DNA of 35,775 nucleotides from Aerococcaceae bacterium (GTDB taxonomy: Bacteria; Bacillota; Bacilli; Lactobacillales; Aerococcaceae), in contig JAUNEB010000012.1 in NCBI GenBank assembly GCA_030525795.1, forward strand, positions 1 to 35,775. The letters are read 5' to 3'. The notes under the pieces were generated by a model that was given only the letters and a program-made list of their open reading frames with translations, was not told the origin of the DNA and did no database searches. Below are positions 9,289 to 16,626 of this stretch, one piece after another (the stretch's first letter is position 1; each line of letters begins with the position of its first letter). Made by a program: the position numbers and the translations under genes.

Positions 9289-9314
9289 AAAAAGCCTGCT
9301 TTGAGCAAACAGGC
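9289..9314 (-). terminator. Terminator-like hairpin in the mod leader (possible attenuator)
   Basis: On the minus strand GCCTGTTT pairs with AAGCAGGC (8 bp including one G-U pair) around a 5-base loop, followed by TTTTT. It lies between the short leader ORF and mod, about 23 bases before the mod start. It looks like an intrinsic terminator but sits inside the mRNA leader, where it could reduce transcription into mod-res unless ribosomes disrupt it. Confidence 0.6.
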
Positions 9315-9341
9315 GCAAGAGTTGATTGTCGGGAACTTTGA

Positions 9342-9386
9342 TTAATATATATATATATATATATCGATAACTTTTGATAGTGACAT
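9342..9386 (-). CDS. Short leader ORF upstream of mod (14 codons at present repeat length)
   Basis: ATG at 9384-9386 with a strong AGGAGG eight bases upstream, encoding MSLSKVIDIYIYIY and then TAA at 9342-9344. Codons 8-14 are made by the (AT)10 run. Worked out by hand, (AT)11 would open the frame to a TAG that directly abuts the mod ATG, and (AT)9 would open another frame ending at a TGA five bases before it. Only the present frame (10, or 10 plus or minus 3) stops before the hairpin at 9289-9314. It could be a regulatory leader peptide. It could also be a relic of a small hydrophobic (holin-like) toxin gene, which I cannot exclude. No in-frame fusion to Mod is possible because of the TAG. 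Confidence 0.45.
   Translation of the reverse strand: MSLSKVIDIYIYIY
9345..9364. repeat. (AT)10 dinucleotide repeat in the mod leader
   Basis: Twenty bases of perfect alternating AT. It lies about 80 bases before mod, downstream of the mod promoter and inside the leader ORF. Dinucleotide runs of this length are prone to slippage, and repeat-driven on/off switching is well known for Type III mod genes in other bacteria, though there the repeat is usually within mod itself. Confidence 0.9.
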
Positions 9387-9416
9387 AACTAGCCACCTCC
9401 TCATTGTGATAAAAAA

Positions 9417-9445
9417 AGTATAACACAAAATCAACCGCTTGTTAA
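9417..9445 (-). promoter_or_regulatory. Promoter of the mod-res operon
   Basis: Minus strand TTAACA (9440-9445), 17-base spacer, TATACT (9417-9422). It lies just inside the right flanking element and would give a leader of about 145 bases carrying the short ORF, the AT run and the hairpin. Confidence 0.7.
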
Positions 9446-9450
9446 GTACA

Positions 9451-9708
9451 GCGTTACAATTGACGTGAGACCCCCTACAAAAAAAGATACCTGATAGGAA
9501 AAGCCTGCCACCACTCACTACAAAACCTCAGTTATTTTCTACACACGCTTGTCACTACCACGCTTTTAAACCTACCGGAATAGCGCTCCAATCATCTTCC
9601 TATGCAACCTCGCTATCAGAAAAGCTTTACTATGGGCTAGCTCCTAGTAAAGACTAACAAACAACGATCTTCAAAATAACCTTTTAGGTCTCACATCATT
9701 GACAAAAA
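9451..9708. repeat. Right copy of the flanking non-coding element
   Basis: Diverged direct copy (about 258 bp) of the element at 4012-4306. The ends GCGTTACAATTGACGTGAGACC (two bases longer than the next block) and GGTCTCACATCATTGAC are preserved, as are the TACAAAAAAAGA block, ACTACCACGC and AACCTACCGGAATAGCGCT in the middle. The big terminator hairpin of the left copy is lost here. It carries a different 8 bp hairpin (CTTTACTA at 9625-9632 with TAGTAAAG at 9645-9652). No ORF. Confidence 0.7.
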
Positions 9709-9741
9709 AGCATTCAGACAGGCTCATCTGTCCAAATGCTT
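9704..9741 (-). terminator. Terminator after lplA
   Basis: On the minus strand a 14 bp stem (9728-9741 with 9708-9721, two T-G pairs in the middle) and a 6-base loop are followed by a T run. It lies 6 bases after the lplA stop codon and ends the four-gene operon. Confidence 0.85.
9705..9720. repeat. Right 16 bp direct repeat bordering the RM island
   Basis: Identical to 3998-4013. Here it is part of the complete lplA terminator, so this is probably the original target and the left one the duplicate. It directly follows the end of the right flanking element. Confidence 0.65.
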
Positions 9742-9747
9742 CAATGA

Positions 9748-10755
9748 TTATCCGATTAACATTTCGGTTAGTTCTTCTAGCGTCACACGGCCAAAATATT
9801 TTTGAATGTCAATGGTTGACAACGCGTCTTGCAATGCTTGGCGCTCATACTTGACGCCTACAAATTGTTGTTCAACATCGGCAATGTCTCCTAATCCAAA
9901 AAAGTCGCCGTAAATTTTCACTGCAGAAATGACGCCTTTTTCGACATTAAAACGGAAATCCACAAACCCGAACGGGAATTTTTGACTTTTTGTGATTTCA
10001 AAAGCAGGTGATTCGCCGTAATTCCATTCCCAATTGTTAAAGCGTTCGGCGTTGATGGCGTCGACTTTTGCCCAGTCTTCGTCAGTCAACACAAGTTCTT
10101 TAACTTGGTCACGGCTTTCCACACCAAAAATCTCAAGCAAAATCAAGTCGCGAAACTGTTCCGTTGTCAGCCCTTGATATTCAGGTGACACGAACGGCTT
10201 AATATTAGTGACGCGGCTGCGAACGGACTTAATGCCTTTGGATTCAATTTTTTCTTGGCGCGGTTTCAATGCATTCGTGACTTCATCTAAATCCGCATCA
10301 AATAAAATAGTTCCGTGCGCGGTCATACGTCCATTTTTGGCGTACATGGCGTTGCCTGAAAACTTTTTGCCATCAATCAACAAGTCGTTACGGCCTTGTA
10401 ATTCCGCGCCTGTTGCGCCCATTTTGTGCAAGGCGTCAATAACAGGCTTGGTAAAACTTGCAAAGTCGCGGAACGAACCGTCATCATCTTTAATGAAACA
10501 AAATGAGAAATTACCTCGATCGTGGTACACCGCACCGCCACCTGACATACGGCGCACAACGCGAATATTGTTGGCTTCGACATACGGTTGATTGATTTCT
10601 TCAATCGTGTTTTGGTTGCGGCCGATAATAATCGCAGGATCGTTAATGTAAAACAACAAAATCGGCTCGTCTACTAATTTATTTTCGACTAAATACGTTT
10701 CTAATGCAATATTACGGCTCGCGTCATAGCAATTGCCATTATTTACAAAGTACAT
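9748..10755 (-). CDS. lplA: Lipoate-protein ligase LplA/LplJ type
   Basis: Activates scavenged lipoate (or octanoate) with ATP and attaches it to lipoyl domains of 2-oxoacid dehydrogenases or GcvH (335 aa). The conserved RRMSGGGAVYHD block is at residues 68-79 and the catalytic lysine region DGKKFSGNAM at about 128-137 (Lys131). A C-terminal accessory domain (about 250-335) gives the long, bacterial single-chain form. It starts 6 bases after the hydrolase gene with AAAGGAT as ribosome site and is the last gene of the operon. The same hydrolase-ligase pair occurs in Bacillus subtilis (yhfI-lplJ). Confidence 0.93.
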   Translation of the reverse strand: MYFVNNGNCYDASRNIALETYLVENKLVDEPILLFYINDPAIIIGRNQNTIEEINQPYVEANNIRVVRRMSGGGAVYHDRGNFSFCFIKDDDGSFRDFASFTKPVIDALHKMGATGAELQGRNDLLIDGKKFSGNAMYAKNGRMTAHGTILFDADLDEVTNALKPRQEKIESKGIKSVRSRVTNIKPFVSPEYQGLTTEQFRDLILLEIFGVESRDQVKELVLTDEDWAKVDAINAERFNNWEWNYGESPAFEITKSQKFPFGFVDFRFNVEKGVISAVKIYGDFFGLGDIADVEQQFVGVKYERQALQDALSTIDIQKYFGRVTLEELTEMLIG

Positions 10756-10761
10756 CGTTTT

Positions 10762-11511
10762 CTATCCTTTCACTGAATATAATTGACCCGCTTGGCACAA
10801 ATACGCTGGAATATCCGCATTGATCGCGGCTTTCAATTGCGCCATCATCAATGCGCTATCTGCTTGCGGCGGCAAATGTGTCGCTACCACTTGTTTGACG
10901 TTCGCTTCATTGGCTAAACGCCCAACTTCTTCCGCGGTAAAATGTTTATCATTCGTTCCGACTTCATTCAAAAAAGCGCAATCCGCTAATAATAAGTCGG
11001 CATTTTTGGCAAAGTCAATGAGTGGCTCGTGCCAACCGCTATCCGCCGTAAACACGAGGACTTCGCCTGTTTCGACTTCTTCAATGCGAACGGCGTAACA
11101 TTCCACAGGATGTACTGTTCGACAAAACGTCACACGAAACGCCCCCAAATCTAATGCCTCATTGGGCGTATAAGTTTTCAGTTCACTGAACTCGTCGCTT
11201 GATAAAAGAGATAACATTTTGGAATGGGGATGCACATAAATCGGAACAGGCGCATGCACGGCTTGCGGTTGACGCAACATGAATAAATGTTGGAAAATCC
11301 CCAAGTCTGCCACATGGTCTGGATGGTCATGCGTCACCAAAATCGCATTCAACTGACTTACGTCCATGTAGCGCTCCATTGCCAATGCCGCGCCGCTTCC
11401 CGCGTCTAGCAACAAGTGAAATCGCACATCGTGAGAACTGACGACAAAGGATGTCGTGCCGTTATCGCCAGACGGATACCCGCCCGCACACCCTAAACAT
11501 TTGAGTTGCAT
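10762..11511 (-). CDS. Metallo-beta-lactamase-fold hydrolase, YhfI type
   Basis: Cytoplasmic hydrolase of the metallo-beta-lactamase superfamily (249 aa), RNase Z-like in layout. The zinc motif HDHPDH is at residues 61-66. Further ligand positions are His in RTVHP, Asp in TADSGWH and the late His in VVATHLPP. There is no signal peptide and no tRNase Z exosite visible, so it is not a confident RNase Z. Its substrate is unknown. It sits between the aminopeptidase and lplA with very short gaps, matching the yhfI-lplJ pairing in Bacillus. Its ribosome site AAGGTGG overlaps the end of the aminopeptidase gene. Confidence 0.8.
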   Translation of the reverse strand: MQLKCLGCAGGYPSGDNGTTSFVVSSHDVRFHLLLDAGSGAALAMERYMDVSQLNAILVTHDHPDHVADLGIFQHLFMLRQPQAVHAPVPIYVHPHSKMLSLLSSDEFSELKTYTPNEALDLGAFRVTFCRTVHPVECYAVRIEEVETGEVLVFTADSGWHEPLIDFAKNADLLLADCAFLNEVGTNDKHFTAEEVGRLANEANVKQVVATHLPPQADSALMMAQLKAAINADIPAYLCQAGQLYSVKG

Positions 11512-11520
11512 GGCGCCACC

Positions 11521-12603
11521 TTACGCATTTTCGTAAATTTTGGCAACACTGTCACTATTCAAGCGTTTCAAAATCGCCGTCACTAATTTGACCGTGTTCT
11601 TGAAATCATCTTCGTGAATTACAGACGTATGCGAATGCAAATAGCGAACAGGAATCGTAATCGCAACCGACGGGATGCCATCCAAACTTTGATGTTGCGC
11701 CCCCGCATCGGTTCCGCCTCCCGTAATGACGGTATATTGGAACGGAATACCTTCTTCTTCCGCTACTTCCACTACAAAATCACGCATGCCTTTATGCGGA
11801 ATCATTGACGCATCATAAATCAACACTTGCGGCCCTTTTCCAAGTTCGCTGTCGGCTTCTTTCGGCGTCATTCCTGGCGTATCACCTGCGGTGCCTGTAT
11901 CTAACGCAATCGTAATATCTGGTTTCAAGAAATGTGTCGCCACTTTCGCACCGCGTAAGCCGACTTCTTCTTGGACGTTTGCGCCCGCAAATAATACAGT
12001 ATCGTGTCCATTTTGGGAAGCATATTTTAATACTTCGATGGCAACCGCTACACCGATGCGGTTATCCCATGCTTTTCCTAACAAAAATGGTGTGCCGTTC
12101 AAACGTTGCGCTTCAATATAAGGCGTAATCATGTCACCAGGACGGATGCCCCATTCCAACACTTGTTCTTTAGACGTTGCGCCGATATCTACAAACACAT
12201 CGCCCAACTCCACAGGTTGCTTGCGTGCTTCAGGCGTCAACACATGCGGCGGTTTTGATCCTGTGACGCCGCGGAATACTTGCCCTGTGCGTGTGGTGAC
12301 ATCCACTTGTTGCGCCAACACAACTTGACTCCACCAGCCGCCAATCGGCACGAATTTCAAGAAGCCTTTATCCGTAATTTGGCTCACCATGAAGCCCACT
12401 TCATCCAAATGCGCCGCCATCATCACACGCGGACCTTGCGCATCTCCTGTATGTTGCGCAAAAATTCCACCCAATCCATCTTGCAAAAAAGCTTCTGCAT
12501 ACGACTCGGTTTCTGCTTTGAACAACTCGCGCACTTGCGACTCATTGCCCCCGATTCCTTTTACATTACTTAATTTGAATAACATTGTTTCATTGACTGT
12601 CAT
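11521..12603 (-). CDS. pepA: M42 family metallo-aminopeptidase (glutamyl aminopeptidase-like)
   Basis: Cytoplasmic cobalt/zinc aminopeptidase (360 aa) that trims peptides, probably those imported by the adjacent Opp system. Di-metal ligands and catalytic residues are visible: His65 and Asp67 in AAHLDEVGF, Asp180 in KAWDNRIG, Glu212/Glu213 in QEEVGLRG, Asp235 in ALDTG, and the late His in HSHTSV. The family makes large tetrahedral 12-mers. Lactococcal PepA, with Glu/Asp preference, is the nearest characterised relative I recognise, but specificity is inferred. The start overlaps the upstream gene by 14 bases, with AGGAGG about 9 bases before ATG. Confidence 0.85.
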   Translation of the reverse strand: MTVNETMLFKLSNVKGIGGNESQVRELFKAETESYAEAFLQDGLGGIFAQHTGDAQGPRVMMAAHLDEVGFMVSQITDKGFLKFVPIGGWWSQVVLAQQVDVTTRTGQVFRGVTGSKPPHVLTPEARKQPVELGDVFVDIGATSKEQVLEWGIRPGDMITPYIEAQRLNGTPFLLGKAWDNRIGVAVAIEVLKYASQNGHDTVLFAGANVQEEVGLRGAKVATHFLKPDITIALDTGTAGDTPGMTPKEADSELGKGPQVLIYDASMIPHKGMRDFVVEVAEEEGIPFQYTVITGGGTDAGAQHQSLDGIPSVAITIPVRYLHSHTSVIHEDDFKNTVKLVTAILKRLNSDSVAKIYENA

Positions 12604-13711
12604 TGTCCATTTCCTCCTCTTGTATCGTTGACTGTTCTAAATAATTTTCAATAATATAGGCAAATTCCGCTTGCGATAAACGTTGCAACTCCAACATATC
12701 TGGAATGGTTTGCGTGGTCGGCTGAATCTCATAATCTAAACGAAAATCGTACGACTTAATCGACGCAGCGCCCTCACCCAACACATTCAAGTTCATACTT
12801 TCGACAACACCATCAAGCTGAATATGATATTTATCGAGCGCTTCATTGTGCGACATGAACACTTTTTTGAGCTTGCTTGTTAATGCTGTTCCGTCCAATC
12901 CCATTTCCCTCGAAAAAGGTTTGGCGCGCGACAACCAATTCGGCAAATGCGCTCGGTCTAAGTCTGCCGGATTGAGTAACGCTTCTACCTCGGCGTTCAT
13001 TTTTAAGTTGTTGGATATTTTATCAAAAATGACTTCGCCTTTTGCGGCGACTTGCCAATCCGTTTCACTTTGCGGAACGACTTCTAAATCTAACTGATAA
13101 TCCAACGCCAAAAAGTCCATTCCTTCAAAAAAATATTCAGGAATTGCCAATTTTTCCATGTGGGCAAGAGATAAATCATTGAGTTGATAAATCGCCGATT
13201 CATTCACGCTATCAAACTTTACCGCATCTGGAATCAGATGAATGAGCGCCGCCCAATCTTGCGGATCAATCTCCACCTTGGATTGCGTTGCCACATAATA
13301 ATCTTGATACGCCGACATCGCGTCCGCCATCTGTTCAGGCAACTGCTCCTGCTCAAAAAAAGCCATCGACTGCAAAAACGCAAACTGCTTCACGTAAACT
13401 AGACCCAAATCTTGATACGCAATCATTTCTAATTGATAATGGTTTGGCTCTACATCCCGAAAATAAAAATCGGCGATTATATGTTGTCTGTTTGTTACTT
13501 GGTCACCAATAATGCGTAATTTTGCCATAGGACGCCCATTGCGAATATTCGTTAACACGTACGACGCTTCATATTGTTCCAATTGTGCCAATTCTGATAG
13601 TTGCGTCCATAATGCGGGTTTGTCAACTACTGGAGCCGTTTCTTGAGCAACTACAGGCGCTAGCTTGCCTAAGCCTAGCCACAACGCACATACGAGTACA
13701 AATCGTTTCAT
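12590..13711 (-). CDS. Exported protein of unknown function
   Basis: I do not recognise the function of this 373 aa protein. It has a clear signal peptide (KR, then a hydrophobic core to about residue 19, likely cut after VVA at 22) and no lipobox, so it should be secreted or cell-wall associated. The rest is hydrophilic with no membrane helix. It is rich in beta-type segments such as YEASYVLTNIRNG, LDYQLDLEVVP and IKSYDFRLDYEI, which suggests two related halves. The shape recalls the DUF6612-like exported proteins of Firmicutes, but that is a guess. It is first in the operon with pepA, the hydrolase and lplA, overlapping pepA by 14 bases, and has a GGAGGTGA ribosome site. Confidence 0.7.
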   Translation of the reverse strand: MKRFVLVCALWLGLGKLAPVVAQETAPVVDKPALWTQLSELAQLEQYEASYVLTNIRNGRPMAKLRIIGDQVTNRQHIIADFYFRDVEPNHYQLEMIAYQDLGLVYVKQFAFLQSMAFFEQEQLPEQMADAMSAYQDYYVATQSKVEIDPQDWAALIHLIPDAVKFDSVNESAIYQLNDLSLAHMEKLAIPEYFFEGMDFLALDYQLDLEVVPQSETDWQVAAKGEVIFDKISNNLKMNAEVEALLNPADLDRAHLPNWLSRAKPFSREMGLDGTALTSKLKKVFMSHNEALDKYHIQLDGVVESMNLNVLGEGAASIKSYDFRLDYEIQPTTQTIPDMLELQRLSQAEFAYIIENYLEQSTIQEEEMDNDSQ

Positions 13712-13732
13712 ATCTCACCTCCGTACTCGTTC

Positions 13733-13760
13733 ATTATACACTTCCTGCCCCAAAAAATCA
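13733..13760 (-). promoter_or_regulatory. Promoter of the exported protein-pepA-yhfI-lplA operon
   Basis: Perfect TATAAT on the minus strand (13733-13738) with a poor -35 (TGATTT, 13755-13760) 16 bases upstream. It lies about 22 bases before the first gene and directly after the oppA terminator. Confidence 0.5.
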
Positions 13761-13763
13761 TCT

Positions 13764-13797
13764 AAAAAAACAAGGCGAAGAATCATTCTTCACCTTG
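13764..13797 (-). terminator. Terminator after oppA
   Basis: On the minus strand CAAGGTGAAGAAT pairs with ATTCTTCGCCTTG (one T-G pair), followed by seven T residues. It lies 18 bases past the oppA stop codon. Confidence 0.85.
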
Positions 13798-13814
13798 CTT
13801 GAGTATTCAATTCA

Positions 13815-15563
13815 TTATTTGATAGGCTCAGCCGCAGTCAACTTGATGTCAACCCAATCTAAGTCGCTACCTGTTGTTAAATCAAACGCAGAAACACGTT
13901 TGTTTACAGCTACAGTGTTGTAACGGTATAACATTGGGATAATTGGTAACTCTTCGTTTGCATATGCTTGCCATTCAAAGAATGCTTGCTTACGAACTTC
14001 AGCATCTAACGCTGCATCTGCTGTTAAAGCTGCGATTAATTCATCGTTTTTCGCATCAGAATAGTTGCTGTAGTTGAAACCGCCACCTGTTCTTAATAAG
14101 TTAGATGGGTTTGGATCTCCACCGAAACCAACCGCTGCTAAATAAACATGCAAGTCTTCTGGGTTTGATTTTACTGTATCATAGAATGCATTGAATTCTA
14201 GCAAACGATCGTTGTACAAGCCCGCATTAATGCCTACCGCTTGCCAAGAGCTGATGTAATACTGCGCGAATGGTTCAGCAATTTCGCCACCATCCATTGC
14301 TGCAACATTCAACTTGAATTCTTTGCCATTTGGATCTTCAACAAATCCATCACCATTTGTATCTTTGAATCCTGCTGCTTCTAAAACTTCTTTAGCTTTT
14401 TCTGGTTGGTAAGTGTATCCTTCTAATGAAGCGTCGTGTACATCACCGAAGAATGAAGGAATAATTGAGTTTGCGCCTTCACGTAAACCTAAGTAGAATT
14501 TCTCTGCAACTGCATTGTTATCTACCGCATACGCCATTGCTTGGCGTAATGCTTTGTTATTTACTGGGGATTCTGCGTAAGGTGTGCGTGTACCATCTTC
14601 AGCTTTTACTCCATAATTAAAACCTACATAGTTAAGAGTGTTTTGTACAATACCGATGACGCTAAAGTTCTCTGAATCTTTATATGTATCGTACTTATCT
14701 GTTGGTAATGCCGCATAGTCATAACGACCTGCTTTCATTTCTTCAATGATGGTTGCCTCTGATACCATTTCTACATCCAAATTGAAACCAACTTTTCCTT
14801 TGTAGTAGTATTCGTTTGGTTCGAAGGATACTGATTCACCAGGAGTGATTGACTTAACTTTGAACGGTCCGAAACCAACTGGTTTTTTCGTTACAACTTC
14901 AGCTGATTCCAAGTCTTTTACTTCAACGCCTTCAAATGCGTGCTTAGGTTCAATGTAAGTACTTACGCCACCACCAGCAATGTATAATGATGGTGTAAAC
15001 TCTAAGTAAGTAATTTCTAATGTGTAATCATCAATACGTTTCAAACCAGTAATTTCTTCTGCTTTACCTTCATGATATTCAGCCATACCAACAACGTTTG
15101 TGAATGCTTCATCGTAACGTACACCTGGATAATCTTTATGACCCACTACATAGTAAGGGAAGATAACATCATCAATTGTAATCGGTTGGCCATCATCCCA
15201 TTTAGCATCCTTCGGGATTGTAATGGTGACGGTTTTTTTATCTTTGTCGAATGCTAATTTCGCAAAACCTGAATCGTCAATACGGAAATTTTCATCATGA
15301 CCGTACAAACCTGGGTTGAAGAAATTTGTGATTGTCATATCATAAGTATCGCTCGCTGACAAGTTGTTTAATTGTCCTTTAAAGTTTGCGCCACCCATTG
15401 CATACTTGAATGTTGCGCCTTCTACTGCTTCGCCTTCATTAGAAACGCTAGCAGGTAATTTTGCTTCAGATTGTGCAAATGTTGCCACTGGTGCAAAGGT
15501 TGCAGTTCCAGCAAGCAATGTCGCTGCAAATGTCAATAATGATTTTTTTAGTGATTTTTTCAT
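13815..15563 (-). CDS. oppA: Oligopeptide-binding protein OppA without lipobox
   Basis: Peptide-binding subunit of the Opp ABC importer (582 aa, SBP_bac_5 family). Family features include the cluster NKALRQAMAYAVD near residue 330 and the C-terminal region that closes over the peptide. The signal peptide runs MKKSLKKSLL then a hydrophobic core ending LLAGT. This looks like a lipobox LAGC with Thr in place of Cys. A signal peptidase I site TFA-QS lies further on, so the mature protein would not be lipid-anchored by the usual route. It has its own promoter and is bracketed by terminators, so it can be made in excess of OppDFBC. GGAGGG lies 6 bases before ATG. Confidence 0.88.
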   Translation of the reverse strand: MKKSLKKSLLTFAATLLAGTATFAPVATFAQSEAKLPASVSNEGEAVEGATFKYAMGGANFKGQLNNLSASDTYDMTITNFFNPGLYGHDENFRIDDSGFAKLAFDKDKKTVTITIPKDAKWDDGQPITIDDVIFPYYVVGHKDYPGVRYDEAFTNVVGMAEYHEGKAEEITGLKRIDDYTLEITYLEFTPSLYIAGGGVSTYIEPKHAFEGVEVKDLESAEVVTKKPVGFGPFKVKSITPGESVSFEPNEYYYKGKVGFNLDVEMVSEATIIEEMKAGRYDYAALPTDKYDTYKDSENFSVIGIVQNTLNYVGFNYGVKAEDGTRTPYAESPVNNKALRQAMAYAVDNNAVAEKFYLGLREGANSIIPSFFGDVHDASLEGYTYQPEKAKEVLEAAGFKDTNGDGFVEDPNGKEFKLNVAAMDGGEIAEPFAQYYISSWQAVGINAGLYNDRLLEFNAFYDTVKSNPEDLHVYLAAVGFGGDPNPSNLLRTGGGFNYSNYSDAKNDELIAALTADAALDAEVRKQAFFEWQAYANEELPIIPMLYRYNTVAVNKRVSAFDLTTGSDLDWVDIKLTAAEPIK

Positions 15564-15593
15564 AAAATCCCTCCATAAAAAGTTTATGAATTT

Positions 15594-15622
15594 ACTATAC
15601 CCGTTTTTGTGAAAAAACGCAA
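15594..15622 (-). promoter_or_regulatory. Promoter of oppA
   Basis: Minus strand TTGCGT (15617-15622), 17-base spacer, TATAGT (15594-15599), about 30 bases before the oppA start. Confidence 0.65.
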
Positions 15623-15673
15623 GTCCTTTTTTAAAAAAATGATTTTTTAATGAGATTTCTTTAACTTAAACGC

Positions 15674-15700
15674 AAAAAACGACTCGGTTTCCCAAGTCGT
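15674..15700 (-). terminator. Terminator between oppC and oppA
   Basis: Minus strand ACGACTTGG pairs with CCGAGTCGT (9 bp with one T-G) around a GAAA tetraloop, followed by six T residues. It begins 9 bases past oppC and separates oppDFBC from oppA. Confidence 0.85.
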
Positions 15701-15708
15701 TTTGTTAA

Positions 15709-16611
15709 TTAACCTAAACGTTGTTTTGAGTTGAATGCACGTTTGACTGCTTGGCCGATGTAACTAATGGATAACATCATCACCATTGTCAGCACTAACG
15801 CTGGCACCCACAACCACCATCTGTTTTGGATGATGTCTGCTGAACGCGCAGAAGATAGCAAGGTTCCTAATGAAGGCGTTCCAACTGGTAAGCCGAATCC
15901 TAAGAAACTCAATCCTGTTTCCATACCGATACTGCCTGCTAATCCCAAAATTCCTGATGTGACAATGAGAGAACTAATATTTGGCAATACTTGTGTGAAC
16001 ATAATATTGAAGTCATAAGAACCCATTGTTTTAGAAGCTTTGACGTATTCTTTCGATGCTTCACTCAAAATAGACGTACGATAGAAGCGAACACCTCTCG
16101 CCCAACCGAACAACACGAAAATGCCAATCAAATGCCACATCGTTACTTTTTTGAGGAGGGTTACTAATACGATAATGATGAGCAAATGCGGCAACAATAA
16201 CATGAAGTCAACGACGCGCATCATCAAATCGTCTACTCTTCCACCGTAATAACCTGAAATCAAACCATAAACAACGGAAATAATTTCGGATAAAATCGTC
16301 ACGCTCCAGCCAATGACTAACGAATTACGCGCTCCGATAATAAGCTGCGCTAAAACATCGCGTCCGCCCTCATCAGCTCCAAGAATGTAGCCGCCTTCTC
16401 CTGGCGGTGTAAAACGATTGAACAAGTCAACTTTACTACCAACATCCCCATCAATGAAAAATGGTGCAATGAATACGGTCAGCATAATTCCTACTAATAA
16501 AACTAACGACACAATAGCAATCGGGTCTTTTTGGAATTCGCGTGTAACAATTTCCAACCCACTTTGCGGACGTGACACAATTTCTTCTGTTTTTGTTTCT
16601 TGTTTAGACAT
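15709..16611 (-). CDS. oppC: Oligopeptide permease OppC
   Basis: Second membrane subunit (300 aa) of the oligopeptide importer. It has the N-terminal OppC_N segment with a membrane helix (IAIVSLVLLVGIMLTVFIAP), the family block LGADEGGRDVLAQLIIGAR, and the ATPase-docking loop ASKTMGSYDFNIMFTQVLPN. Last gene of oppDFBC, with AAAGGGG 8 bases before the start. Length is normal. Confidence 0.92.
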   Translation of the reverse strand: MSKQETKTEEIVSRPQSGLEIVTREFQKDPIAIVSLVLLVGIMLTVFIAPFFIDGDVGSKVDLFNRFTPPGEGGYILGADEGGRDVLAQLIIGARNSLVIGWSVTILSEIISVVYGLISGYYGGRVDDLMMRVVDFMLLLPHLLIIIVLVTLLKKVTMWHLIGIFVLFGWARGVRFYRTSILSEASKEYVKASKTMGSYDFNIMFTQVLPNISSLIVTSGILGLAGSIGMETGLSFLGFGLPVGTPSLGTLLSSARSADIIQNRWWLWVPALVLTMVMMLSISYIGQAVKRAFNSKQRLG

Positions 16612-16626
16612 TCTGTACGCCCCTTT

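Noticed and set aside
9345-9364. AT run as a spacer-length switch between -35 and -10
   Set aside because: The best promoter is upstream at 9417-9445. No -35/-10 pair brackets the repeat, so a promoter-spacing mechanism is not supported.
9266-9386. The leader ORF as an active type I toxin
   Set aside because: The start and ribosome site resemble small hydrophobic toxin genes, but at the present repeat length it is only 14 residues, with no full membrane helix. No antisense RNA promoter was evident.
3998-9720. The island as an insertion sequence or composite transposon
   Set aside because: No transposase, integrase or remnant ORF is present in the island. Only mod, res and non-coding repeats.
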